Below, piece after piece: positions 17,934 through 25,222 of a stretch of 64,000 nt of DNA. The DNA is taken from positions 1-64,000 of the forward strand of contig JAFRRJ010000015.1 in the NCBI GenBank assembly GCA_017428155.1, read 5' to 3'. A program made the translations under genes and the position numbers. Under the pieces are notes generated by a model. The model ran no database searches. It was not told the DNA's origin and worked only from the letters and a program-made list of their open reading frames with translations. Position 1 is the stretch's first letter. Each line of letters starts with the position of its first letter. This stretch comes from Clostridiales bacterium (GTDB lineage Bacteria > Bacillota > Clostridia > Saccharofermentanales > Saccharofermentanaceae).

Positions 17934-19298
17934 ATGGTTGCAGAGAAAACATTAAAGCGCTCGATGATAGAGGGAAGCCTGTGGAATAAGATCCTCGGGT
18001 TCGCTTTCCCTTTGGCTCTGACAGGTATCCTCCAGCAGCTGTTCAATGCGGCAGATATAGCTGTTGTCGGCAACTTTACGGGGGAAATGGGCAAGGCCTG
18101 TATGGCTGCAGTCGGCGCCAATACCCCCATGATCGCACTCATCGTCAATTCATTTCTCGGCATATCTCTGGGTACGAATGTCGTAATAGCAAATGCTATC
18201 GGAAGAAAAGATGAGGAAACGGTTCACAAGGCTGTCCACACTTCCATGATCGTGGCAGTGATCGGAGGCGTTATCGTCTCTCTATTGTGCGAGCTCCTCG
18301 CAGAGCCTATTTTGAGAACTCAGAACATATCTGAAGAAGCGGTCGACATGGCAATCCTTTATTTCCGCATCTATGTCGCAGGTCTGCCTGTGATCCTTCT
18401 TTATAACTTCGAAGCTGCCATATTCAGAGGAGTAGGCAACACTAAGACACCTTTCCTTGCTCTTGTAATATCCGGTGTGGTAAATGTCGGAATGAACCTT
18501 CTTTTTGTCGTTGTGCTTCACCGCACTGTTGACGGTGTTGCCATGGCTACGGTCATTTCCAATGCACTGAGCAGCGTGATTCTTTTGATCTTCCTTAAGA
18601 GGTCAAAGAGTGAAGTCAGGTTTGACTGGAAGAAACTTAAGGTAGACTGGCGCATTCTCGGCAGGATCCTAAAGATCGGACTTCCTGCAAGCGCACAGGC
18701 ATGCGTTTTCTCAACTGCAAACATCATTATCCAGGCAGCGATCAACAGTCTCGGAACGACGGTCGCGGCTGCGTCTTCTGCTGCATTTAATATCGAGATA
18801 TTCTCTTATTACGTGCTTAACAGCTTCGGACAGGCCTGTACTACGATAACCGGCCAGAACTTCGGTGCGCACAAGATCGACAGGTGCAAGAAGACATTAA
18901 AGCTCTGCATTATCGAAGGCATTATAATAGAAGGTCTGATGGTCTTCACCCTGATCTTCTGGGGCAAGAGCCTTATCGCCATCTTTAATCCCGCTCCTGA
19001 ACTTGTGGAGATCGGCTATACCCGCGTGGTCCTCATAACAACGGCGCATTTATTCTCGCTCTTCTACGATGTCATAAGCGGATATTTAAGAGGCTACGGG
19101 ATATCTTTGTCTCCCGCGATCGTAACGATGGTCTGCATCTGCGGCATAAGACTCGTGTGGATCTATTCTGTTTTCGAGCAGTTCCATACATTTAAGTGCA
19201 TCATGACGGTCTATCCGATAAGCCTCGGCACCACGGCTCTGGCCATGCTCATCCTGCTCCTGATCAAGCGCCCGGCAAAGAAGTATCTAAAGTCCTGA
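17934..19298 (+). CDS. MATE-family efflux transporter
   Basis: This is a 454-aa, 12-span cation/drug antiporter of the DinF/NorM type. The N terminus (MTEGS-like SMIEGSLWNKILGFAFPLALTGILQQLF) and the following DIAVVGNFTG are typical. The second half repeats the pattern (LKIGLPASAQACVFSTANIIIQAAINSLG). It probably extrudes cationic drugs or metabolites with Na+ or H+. The ribosome site before ATG 17934 is weak. A later in-frame ATG (MIEGS) also lacks a good site. It is followed by the TPP riboswitch unit, which has its own promoter. Confidence 0.92.
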   Translation: MVAEKTLKRSMIEGSLWNKILGFAFPLALTGILQQLFNAADIAVVGNFTGEMGKACMAAVGANTPMIALIVNSFLGISLGTNVVIANAIGRKDEETVHKAVHTSMIVAVIGGVIVSLLCELLAEPILRTQNISEEAVDMAILYFRIYVAGLPVILLYNFEAAIFRGVGNTKTPFLALVISGVVNVGMNLLFVVVLHRTVDGVAMATVISNALSSVILLIFLKRSKSEVRFDWKKLKVDWRILGRILKIGLPASAQACVFSTANIIIQAAINSLGTTVAAASSAAFNIEIFSYYVLNSFGQACTTITGQNFGAHKIDRCKKTLKLCIIEGIIIEGLMVFTLIFWGKSLIAIFNPAPELVEIGYTRVVLITTAHLFSLFYDVISGYLRGYGISLSPAIVTMVCICGIRLVWIYSVFEQFHTFKCIMTVYPISLGTTALAMLILLLIKRPAKKYLKS

Positions 19299-19315
19299 TT
19301 TGTCGCCCTCAGTGC

Positions 19316-19344
19316 TTGTAATTCTTATATCCGTATAGTATAGT
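19316..19344 (+). promoter_or_regulatory. Promoter of the TPP-riboswitch transcript
   Basis: TTGTAA (19316-19321) and TATAGT (19339-19344) are 17 bp apart. They place the transcription start about 10 nt before the riboswitch aptamer. Confidence 0.7.
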
Positions 19345-19361
19345 TTTCGCGAAAATGGTAA

Positions 19362-19440
19362 TCGGGGAGCCGCGAAAAGGCTGAGAGGGACAAATGATCC
19401 GACCCGCTGAACCTGACGGATAATGCCGGCGTAGGGAACC
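19362..19440 (+). ncRNA. TPP riboswitch (THI element)
   Basis: The conserved core is complete: GGGGAGCC, then GGCTGAGAGG (P2/J3-2 CUGAGA at 19381-19386), then ACCCGCTGAACCTGA (19402-19416) and GGATAATGCCGGCGTAGGGA. Such aptamers bind thiamine pyrophosphate and lower expression. The 88-nt stretch to the ATG has no T-run terminator. A CCTC at 19461-19464 could pair with the GAGG of the ribosome site at 19518-19521, so control is likely at translation. The riboswitch controls the ThiT–aquaporin fusion. Confidence 0.95.
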
Positions 19441-19528
19441 TTTTATATTTGATTTTTAGTCCTCTTGTCTTTGGTACGACCGACGGGTAAAGCGTATCGC
19501 CCCGGTAACTTCAGACGGAGGTGTTTTT

Positions 19529-20929
19529 ATGTCAAAACAATCACTTAAGTCCAACCGCGAGAATCTCTTAAGGATATCCACCGGCGGTGTATGCCTCGCG
19601 CTGGCATTCGTACTTTCACAGCTCAAACTTTTCGAGATGCCGATGGGCGGCACGGTAACACCGGCTTCGACATTGCCGATCATCGCGTATGGCGTTGCAT
19701 TCGGACCTTTGTGGGGCTTCATAATCGCTTTCATATTCAGCCTCTTGCAGCTCATCGGAGGATGGCTCGTAACTCCTTTCCAGGTATTCCTCGATTACAC
19801 TATCGGATACACCGCTTTAGGTTTTGCGGGTTTTGCAGCTCTCAAGACGGCTGACAGATCCAAGATCTCAGGTGCGCTTAACAGATTCAGAGGCGCTTCA
19901 CTTATCAAGATCTTACTGTTCTCGATCGTTGCATATATCGTAAGATGGCTCGGTTCTGTAGCTTCCGGCGTTATCTTCTATGCAGATTACGCGGCTGATG
20001 CAGGCTATGACAGCGCACTAGTTTATTCCATGGTCTACAACGGATCTTTCCTTCTTGCAGATCTTGCGATCCTTGCAGTCGTACTCATCGCCTTATACAT
20101 GGTTATTCCTTCTTCTGCAAAGGACAATACACTTGCAATCGTACAGAAATATATTGCTGAATTCATCGGTACCTTCGTGCTCGTATTCGTAGGATGCGGT
20201 ACTGCAATGACTGTAGGCTGCGACGCTGCAAACGGCGGCGGATATATCCTTACCGCTCTCGCATTCGGTCTTGTTATCGTTGCAATGGCTTACTCCATCG
20301 GCAATGTATCAGGATGCCATATCAATCCGGCTGTATCCCTTGCGATGCTTATGAGCGGAAAGTTATCCTTTGCAGACTTCTGGGGCTACGTTGTATTCCA
20401 GATCCTCGGTGCTATCTCCGGTGCCGGCCTTCTCCAGTACCTGTTCGGTCTTGCCGGCAAGATCGACATGACCGGTGTCTATGATGAGGCAGCAAAAGAG
20501 ATGGCTTCATGGGGCCTTGGTGCAAACGGACTTGCAGGTGTTAATGACAGCATCGCTGCAGGACTTATCATTGAGATAGTTCTTACATTTATCTTCGTTC
20601 TCGCTATCTTAGGCGTAACAGACAGCAAGTTTAAGCATGGTTCATTCGCCGGTATCGTGATCGGTCTTGCACTTGTTCTCGTACACATTCTCGGAATCGG
20701 CTTTACGGGAACATCGGTAAATCCCGCACGTTCGATCGGTCCTGCAATTCTTGCAGGCGGCGCGGCTCTCAAGAATCTCTGGGTATTCATCGTAGGACCT
20801 CTTGCAGGCGGTGCTCTAGCGGCTTTTGTCTACATGGCTATTACCAAGTCAAGGGCAGAGAAGGCAGTTGTTGAAGCTTCTTCTGATGAAGTTGCTGATG
20901 AAGGTCCCGAGGAAGATACGGAAGCGTAA
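19529..20929 (+). CDS. ThiT-like thiamine ECF S-component fused to AqpZ-like aquaporin
   Basis: One 466-aa frame joins two six-span proteins. Residues 1-195 match the ThiT family (TLPIIAYGVAFGPLWGF, FQVFLDYTIGYTALGFAG, SGVIFYADYA, YSMVYNGSF), the substrate-binding S-component that takes up thiamine with an ECF module. Residues 205-440 are a major intrinsic protein with NPA boxes at 266-268 and 398-400. Its selectivity-filter residues are Phe246, His386, Thr395 and Arg401, the water-selective AqpZ set. A short hydrophilic linker (IPSSAKDN) separates the halves. The C terminus is acidic. GGAGG lies 7 nt before the ATG. The TPP riboswitch upstream supports a thiamine role. The ThiT half lacks the His and Trp recalled from the Lactococcus binding pocket (Ser143 and Tyr151 here). 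Confidence 0.88.
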   Translation: MSKQSLKSNRENLLRISTGGVCLALAFVLSQLKLFEMPMGGTVTPASTLPIIAYGVAFGPLWGFIIAFIFSLLQLIGGWLVTPFQVFLDYTIGYTALGFAGFAALKTADRSKISGALNRFRGASLIKILLFSIVAYIVRWLGSVASGVIFYADYAADAGYDSALVYSMVYNGSFLLADLAILAVVLIALYMVIPSSAKDNTLAIVQKYIAEFIGTFVLVFVGCGTAMTVGCDAANGGGYILTALAFGLVIVAMAYSIGNVSGCHINPAVSLAMLMSGKLSFADFWGYVVFQILGAISGAGLLQYLFGLAGKIDMTGVYDEAAKEMASWGLGANGLAGVNDSIAAGLIIEIVLTFIFVLAILGVTDSKFKHGSFAGIVIGLALVLVHILGIGFTGTSVNPARSIGPAILAGGAALKNLWVFIVGPLAGGALAAFVYMAITKSRAEKAVVEASSDEVADEGPEEDTEA

Positions 20930-20961
20930 GTCACGCGGTATAGATACAATTGTTGTTTATA

Positions 20962-20992
20962 AAAAAACAGTGCAGCGATGCGCTGTTTTTTT
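20962..20992 (+). terminator. Terminator of the ThiT–aquaporin gene
   Basis: ACAGTGC and GCGCTGT (one G-U) close an AGCGAT loop, flanked by an A-run and T7. Confidence 0.85.
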
Positions 20993-20994
20993 GT

Positions 20995-21216
20995 GGCCGC
21001 GGCCGCTTTCAGCATACCCTCCGGAACCGTCATTTGGACACGTTTTGTAACACTAACGTGTCCTATTTTTGCACTTTATGGAATTTTGCTGTATTTGGAC
21101 ACGTTTTGTAACACAAACGTGTCCTATTTTTGCACTTTTTGAAATTTTGCTGTTTTTAGACACGTTTTGTAACACAAACGTATCCCAAATAAGCACCCGG
21201 CTTTGCGGCCGCGGCC
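20995..21216. repeat. Three 61-bp tandem repeats with palindromic cores, bracketed by a 12-bp inverted repeat
   Basis: Units begin at 21034, 21095 and 21156 (TTGGAC, TTGGAC, TTAGAC). Each holds GGACACGTT...AACGTGTCC, a 9-10 bp stem over about 8 nt, followed by a TATTTTTGCACTTT spacer. The third unit is degenerate at its edges. GGCCGCGGCCGC (20995-21006) and its complement GCGGCCGCGGCC (21205-21216) enclose the array. Confidence 0.85.
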
Positions 21217-21345
21217 GGGAAATTTTCGAGAGCATAAAGGAACCACCGTGCTGATACTGCCGCAAGTAATTATCCTGAAGATTGGTATAATTAATAAAAG
21301 TAGGAATATATTGCCGATTTTCAGACTCCAAGGGGGAAGAGATAA

Positions 21346-22665
21346 ATGAGAATTAAATGGATCGTCTTAGGTCTTACCGTTATCTATGTGGCAGCCATGA
21401 TCGCAGGCTATTTCACTGTTCCGGCGTATGAGCCCAAGTTTGATGTCCCGGAATACATCAAGTTTAATTATGGAAATGATGAGACCAGGGTTCACATATA
21501 TGAGAAGAAATCCAAGTATTACATTGAGTATCCGCTCGCTGATGAGAAATATGAGCTGACGCGCGAAGAGTATATAAGGTGCACGGCAATCAATCCCGAT
21601 AACTTTAAGCTAAATGAGGAATACAAGCAGAGCAGTTATCCTGTTATGTCGATCGAGATCAAGTATCCGGATAAGAAGGCAAAAGAATACGATGTCTATG
21701 ACAATGGCGCGTTCACGAATCCGTGCTGGCAGCTTCTCTGGCTCCGAACGATCAAGTACAGCGAACGGAAAGAAGAGTTTGGTGTAGTTAATGCTTTGGA
21801 GCAGACTTTCGATAAGTACAGGATCGAAAACGGTGCTTTCTTAGGCAACGGCCAGGTCGGAATGAGCAGGGTGTTCTACTATGGCGACGTAATGAAAGTG
21901 CTCTACGGCAAGGAAGACTGCTTTGACGAAGATGTTTACTATAAGCTTATGGCTGAACTCTGCATGATGGATCTTTATCAGGAAGGTCTTATCGATGAGA
22001 AGGATCTTACTGACGATTTCGATAAGATGTGCGACGTGATCGAGGATACGACAGATCACACGTTGGAGCAGTACATGCTTATAAAGTTTTCATCCAATAT
22101 CGCGCCTTTGTATGACAAAAAGAATAAGACTTCTATGTCTGATCTTCTGTTCTATCTCACATACCTGGCGCCCAGAGACAGCAGTACGCTTGAAGAAGAA
22201 TATCAGGAAAAGATCCTTGAAGATAAATACATCTACACGGACAAATATGAGATCGAAGGATATTACCGCGTTATCGAAGATGATGAACAGATGATCATCC
22301 TCTGCATAAGTCCCGAAGATAAGCTTCTGGCGGTCGTGGTTGCTGAGAGCAGCGATCCTTTGACGAAGAGAGGTTTCATCAATTCTGTTGTAGAGACGAT
22401 TTTCGATGAAAAGGACGAGGGCCCTTCAGGAAATCCTTACGAGACGACACACAAGCTGGCAAGAGCAGTGGTGATCACAGCGGTGTTCATTTTCCTGCTC
22501 GCAGTGCTCCTGGTCGTATCTTTTATAAGGGCTCGAAAAAAGAAGAAGGCGGAAGTTTTAGCGGCCGGAAACTCTGAGGATAAGCCTGCTATAGAACCGG
22601 TCTCGGCCGGCCCGGCAGCATCAGAAGTGCCCGCTGCTGCAACTGACCCTTCTCCCAGTGAGTGA
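21346..22665 (+). CDS. Unknown membrane protein with N- and C-terminal spans
   Basis: This 439-aa protein has a signal-anchor at residues 4-24 (IVLGLTVIYVAAMIAGYF). An extracytoplasmic region of about 340 acidic and tyrosine-rich residues follows. A second span lies at about 374-396 (VVITAVFIFLLAVLLVVSF), followed by a KKK stop-transfer and a Pro/Ala/Ser tail. The start has AAGGGGGAAGAG just upstream. The 3' end overlaps the HAD gene. I recognise no family. The topology predicts an exposed loop with a cytoplasmic C terminus. Confidence 0.7.
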   Translation: MRIKWIVLGLTVIYVAAMIAGYFTVPAYEPKFDVPEYIKFNYGNDETRVHIYEKKSKYYIEYPLADEKYELTREEYIRCTAINPDNFKLNEEYKQSSYPVMSIEIKYPDKKAKEYDVYDNGAFTNPCWQLLWLRTIKYSERKEEFGVVNALEQTFDKYRIENGAFLGNGQVGMSRVFYYGDVMKVLYGKEDCFDEDVYYKLMAELCMMDLYQEGLIDEKDLTDDFDKMCDVIEDTTDHTLEQYMLIKFSSNIAPLYDKKNKTSMSDLLFYLTYLAPRDSSTLEEEYQEKILEDKYIYTDKYEIEGYYRVIEDDEQMIILCISPEDKLLAVVVAESSDPLTKRGFINSVVETIFDEKDEGPSGNPYETTHKLARAVVITAVFIFLLAVLLVVSFIRARKKKKAEVLAAGNSEDKPAIEPVSAGPAASEVPAAATDPSPSE

Positions 22666-23509
22666 CCTGCCCGTGAGTAAAAAGACACTTTATGTTTCCG
22701 ATCTTGACGGCACGCTGATGCGCAGTGACATCAAACTTTCCGCTTATACGGAAGATACCGTCAATGAGCTCGTCGGGAGAGGAATGGCTTTCACATATGC
22801 GACTGCAAGGTCCATTCAGAGTGCGCATGAGATAACAGGCGGGCTGATGCTGAAGCTTCCGGTGATCACCAGGAACGGTGCTGTCTTAGCTGACAACAAT
22901 ACCGGCGGCATTATAACGAAAGCTGTTTTTACTGCTGATGAGGTAAGTCTCCTGAAGGATTTGATCCCCGAACTTCCGGAATGCGGCTTTGTGTCATGTT
23001 TCTTCGGAAATACAATGTATAAGATGTATTGCGGTGATGAGCATACGGCAGAATTCCGTGGCTATGTTGATTACTACAGGAATGATCCCGTAATGAAGCT
23101 TGCTCCGGACTTTGAAGGCCTGTTCACGGGTGAGCCCGGATATGTCACGCTGATAGGACACAAGGATTATATTGCTCCGATCTATGAGAGGGTCAGAAAG
23201 TATCAGGGCTGGGAGACACTGTTCCAGAAGGATACTTACAGGGAGGAATACTGGCTTGAGGTATGTCCGCAAAACTGTACGAAGGCCAAGTCGGTATTAA
23301 AGCTTAAAGAAGAGCTCGGATACGGCAGGTTAGTGGTTTTCGGAGACGCGCTCAATGATATATCGATGTTTGAGATCGCCGATGAAGCCTACGCGGTTTC
23401 TAACGCGGTGGACGAACTTAAAGCAATAGCGACCGGCATTATCGGATGCAATGACGAAGATGCGGTTGCAGAAAAACTTAAGGAACTGTTCCTTTCAGAA
23501 GAAAGATAA
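22658..23509 (+). CDS. HAD-superfamily hydrolase, Cof type
   Basis: This 283-aa phosphatase contains motif I in LYVSDLDGTLMRSD (about residues 12-25). A C2-type cap in the middle and motif IV in VVFGDALNDISMFE (about 226-239) follow. Cof/YidA-type enzymes dephosphorylate sugar phosphates, nucleotides or cofactor intermediates. The start is GTG at 22658 or 22673, and neither has a clear ribosome site. The gene overlaps the preceding stop by 8 nt, so coupling is likely. It starts a run of small housekeeping enzymes (Nudix, amidohydrolase, GNAT). Confidence 0.88.
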   Translation: MSDLPVSKKTLYVSDLDGTLMRSDIKLSAYTEDTVNELVGRGMAFTYATARSIQSAHEITGGLMLKLPVITRNGAVLADNNTGGIITKAVFTADEVSLLKDLIPELPECGFVSCFFGNTMYKMYCGDEHTAEFRGYVDYYRNDPVMKLAPDFEGLFTGEPGYVTLIGHKDYIAPIYERVRKYQGWETLFQKDTYREEYWLEVCPQNCTKAKSVLKLKEELGYGRLVVFGDALNDISMFEIADEAYAVSNAVDELKAIATGIIGCNDEDAVAEKLKELFLSEER

Positions 23510-23522
23510 AGGAGAGATAAAT

Positions 23523-23993
23523 ATGGGATATATAATGGATCTTAGGAAAGAACTCGGACACAGACCTCTGATACTTACAGGTGCCGGAGCGTTTCTTGTC
23601 AATGAGAAGAACGAGGTCCTTCTCGGAAAGCGCGCAGATAACGGGATGTGGGATCATCCGGGCGGAGCGATGGAACTGGGCGAGAGCTTTGAAGAGGCTG
23701 CGCGCCGTGAAGTTCTTGAGGAGACCGGCCTTCTCTGCGGTAAAATGGATCTGCTGACAGAGTATTCAGGGGCTAAAACGCATTACATCTATCCTAACGG
23801 CGATGAGTGTTTTGTTGCAGGACTGATCTATATCTGTCTGGATTATTCAGGTGAGATGAAGGCTCAGGAAGAGGAAGTTAAAGAGCAGAGGTTTTTCCCG
23901 TTGGACGCGCTTCCTGATGACACCGAACCCAAACAGTATGAGCTTATTGAACTGGTAAAGGATTATTTGAGAAAGATCGGAAGGCTGTCTTAA
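23523..23993 (+). CDS. Nudix hydrolase
   Basis: This 156-aa protein has a full Nudix box at about residues 48-70 (GGAMELGESFEEAARREVLEE plus TGL), which binds metal and pyrophosphate. Such enzymes split nucleoside diphosphates linked to another moiety, such as damaged dNTPs or ADP-sugars. The C-terminal strand pattern (VKEQRFFPLDALPD) fits the MutT/ADP-ribose-like group. The start is ATG 23523 behind AAAGGAGAG, inside a longer frame beginning at 23451. The next gene starts directly after the stop. Confidence 0.9.
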   Translation: MGYIMDLRKELGHRPLILTGAGAFLVNEKNEVLLGKRADNGMWDHPGGAMELGESFEEAARREVLEETGLLCGKMDLLTEYSGAKTHYIYPNGDECFVAGLIYICLDYSGEMKAQEEEVKEQRFFPLDALPDDTEPKQYELIELVKDYLRKIGRLS

Positions 23994-24749
23994 TTGATAA
24001 TCGATGCACACGTACATCTGCCGGTTGGCAATGAATACATTGATATGGAGTCTAAGAAGAATAGACTTCTTCTTGAGATGGAAAATGCCGGTGTTGATAA
24101 ATGTATTGCAATAGCCGATTCATGGCCTGAGAGCGATATCGGATCAAATAGCGATCTTGTGGATCTTTTCGAAGACTGCGGAAATGTTTATGTTATAGGC
24201 GGCATAAGCCCTTTCAAATGTTTTTCTGAAGCGCTCGAAAATCTTGACCGCTACATATCCGATAAAAAGATAAAGGGCATCAAGCTATTCACGGGCCACG
24301 AGGAGTTCTACCTTACGGACGAATGCATAAAGCCTGTGTATGAACTCGCGATGAAACATAATGTTCCGGTGCTCTTCCATTCGGGCTGGGACAACGTTAA
24401 GTATGGTGATGTAAATGTCGCTGAAGAGGTTATAAAAGAATATCCTCATCTGCAGTTTGTCTGCTGTCATTGCTGGTATCCGGAGATCAGCAAATGCATG
24501 GGACTTATAAAGTATCCCAATATTGCATTTGATCTGTCATCCGTTGCTGACAATGAGGATATTCTTGGTAAGATAAGTGCGGAGGTAAAGGCTCTTACGG
24601 AGAAGATCCCGGACAGGGTGATGTTCGGCTCTGACAGCTTCGGATGCAGCATGGAAGGACACATAAAGTTCGTAACAGATCTCGGGTTAGTGCCTGATAT
24701 TGAACAGAAAGTGCTGGCAGATAATGCCATAAGGATCTACGGATTATAA
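23994..24749 (+). CDS. Amidohydrolase-superfamily protein (Amidohydro_2/TatD-like)
   Basis: This 251-aa TIM-barrel metal hydrolase begins with the metal motif DAHVH (residues 4-8). Further metal or active-site positions are GIKLFTGHEEF (about 95-105), VLFHSGW, FVCCHCW and GSDSFG (about 212-217), which supplies the catalytic Asp. Relatives hydrolyse lactones, amides or decarboxylate aromatics, so the substrate is open. The start is TTG at 23994, directly after the Nudix stop. GGAAGG lies 12 nt upstream. The GNAT gene follows 11 nt later. Confidence 0.85.
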   Translation: MIIDAHVHLPVGNEYIDMESKKNRLLLEMENAGVDKCIAIADSWPESDIGSNSDLVDLFEDCGNVYVIGGISPFKCFSEALENLDRYISDKKIKGIKLFTGHEEFYLTDECIKPVYELAMKHNVPVLFHSGWDNVKYGDVNVAEEVIKEYPHLQFVCCHCWYPEISKCMGLIKYPNIAFDLSSVADNEDILGKISAEVKALTEKIPDRVMFGSDSFGCSMEGHIKFVTDLGLVPDIEQKVLADNAIRIYGL

Positions 24750-24760
24750 GAGGAAAGGTA

Positions 24761-25219
24761 ATGATTGAAAGAATAAATGACAGAGAATTAAAGCAGAAGA
24801 TAGCAAGAAAAGTGCTGGAAGCTTTGCACGACTGGTTTGAAGTAGATGAGAGCAGGGAGAAGTATATTGCAGACTGCGCTGACTGGATATTCCTTGCTGC
24901 CAAAGAAGACGGCAGATATGCAGGATTCCTCTGCCTTAAGGAAACGGGCAGGGAGACAGTTGAACTCGCAGTTATGGGAGTGCTCAAGGAGTATCACCGC
25001 AAAGGCTTGGGAAGGGCACTTTTCGAAGAAGCAAAGAAGATCGCAACGGAGGAAGGTTATTCGTTCATGCAGGTCAAGACCGTTAAAATGGGCGTGTATG
25101 AAGACTACGACAGGACCAACCGTTTCTATTTATCCTGCGGTTTTAAGGAACTCGAAGTCATCAATGAGATCTGGGGTGATGAGAATCCCTGCCAGATCTA
25201 CATCATGTCATTGGACTGA
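24761..25219 (+). CDS. GNAT-family N-acetyltransferase
   Basis: This 152-aa acetyl-CoA-dependent acetyltransferase has the core motif A in ELAVMGVLKEYHRKGLGRALFEEA (about 66-89), where RKGLG binds the pyrophosphate. The end of the fold is NRFYLSCGFKELE. The substrate is unknown. The GGAAAGG ribosome site lies 3-4 nt before ATG. It is the last gene of the plus-strand run. Its stop is 3 nt from the convergent metH stop, with no terminator between them. Confidence 0.9.
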   Translation: MIERINDRELKQKIARKVLEALHDWFEVDESREKYIADCADWIFLAAKEDGRYAGFLCLKETGRETVELAVMGVLKEYHRKGLGRALFEEAKKIATEEGYSFMQVKTVKMGVYEDYDRTNRFYLSCGFKELEVINEIWGDENPCQIYIMSLD

Positions 25220-25222
25220 GTG

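Larger units (their letters stand above)
20930..21345. other. Intergenic region holding a terminator and an IR-bracketed tandem array
   Basis: This is 416 bp with no gene. It holds the terminator at 20962-20992, a bracketed array of 61-bp repeats (20995-21216) and a TATAAT at 21286-21291 that may start transcription of the next gene. Short minus-strand ORFs here merely translate the repeats. Confidence 0.7.

Noticed and set aside
21053..21331. 92-aa minus ORF over the 61-bp repeats
   Set aside because: Repeat-derived frame without an SD or known domain.
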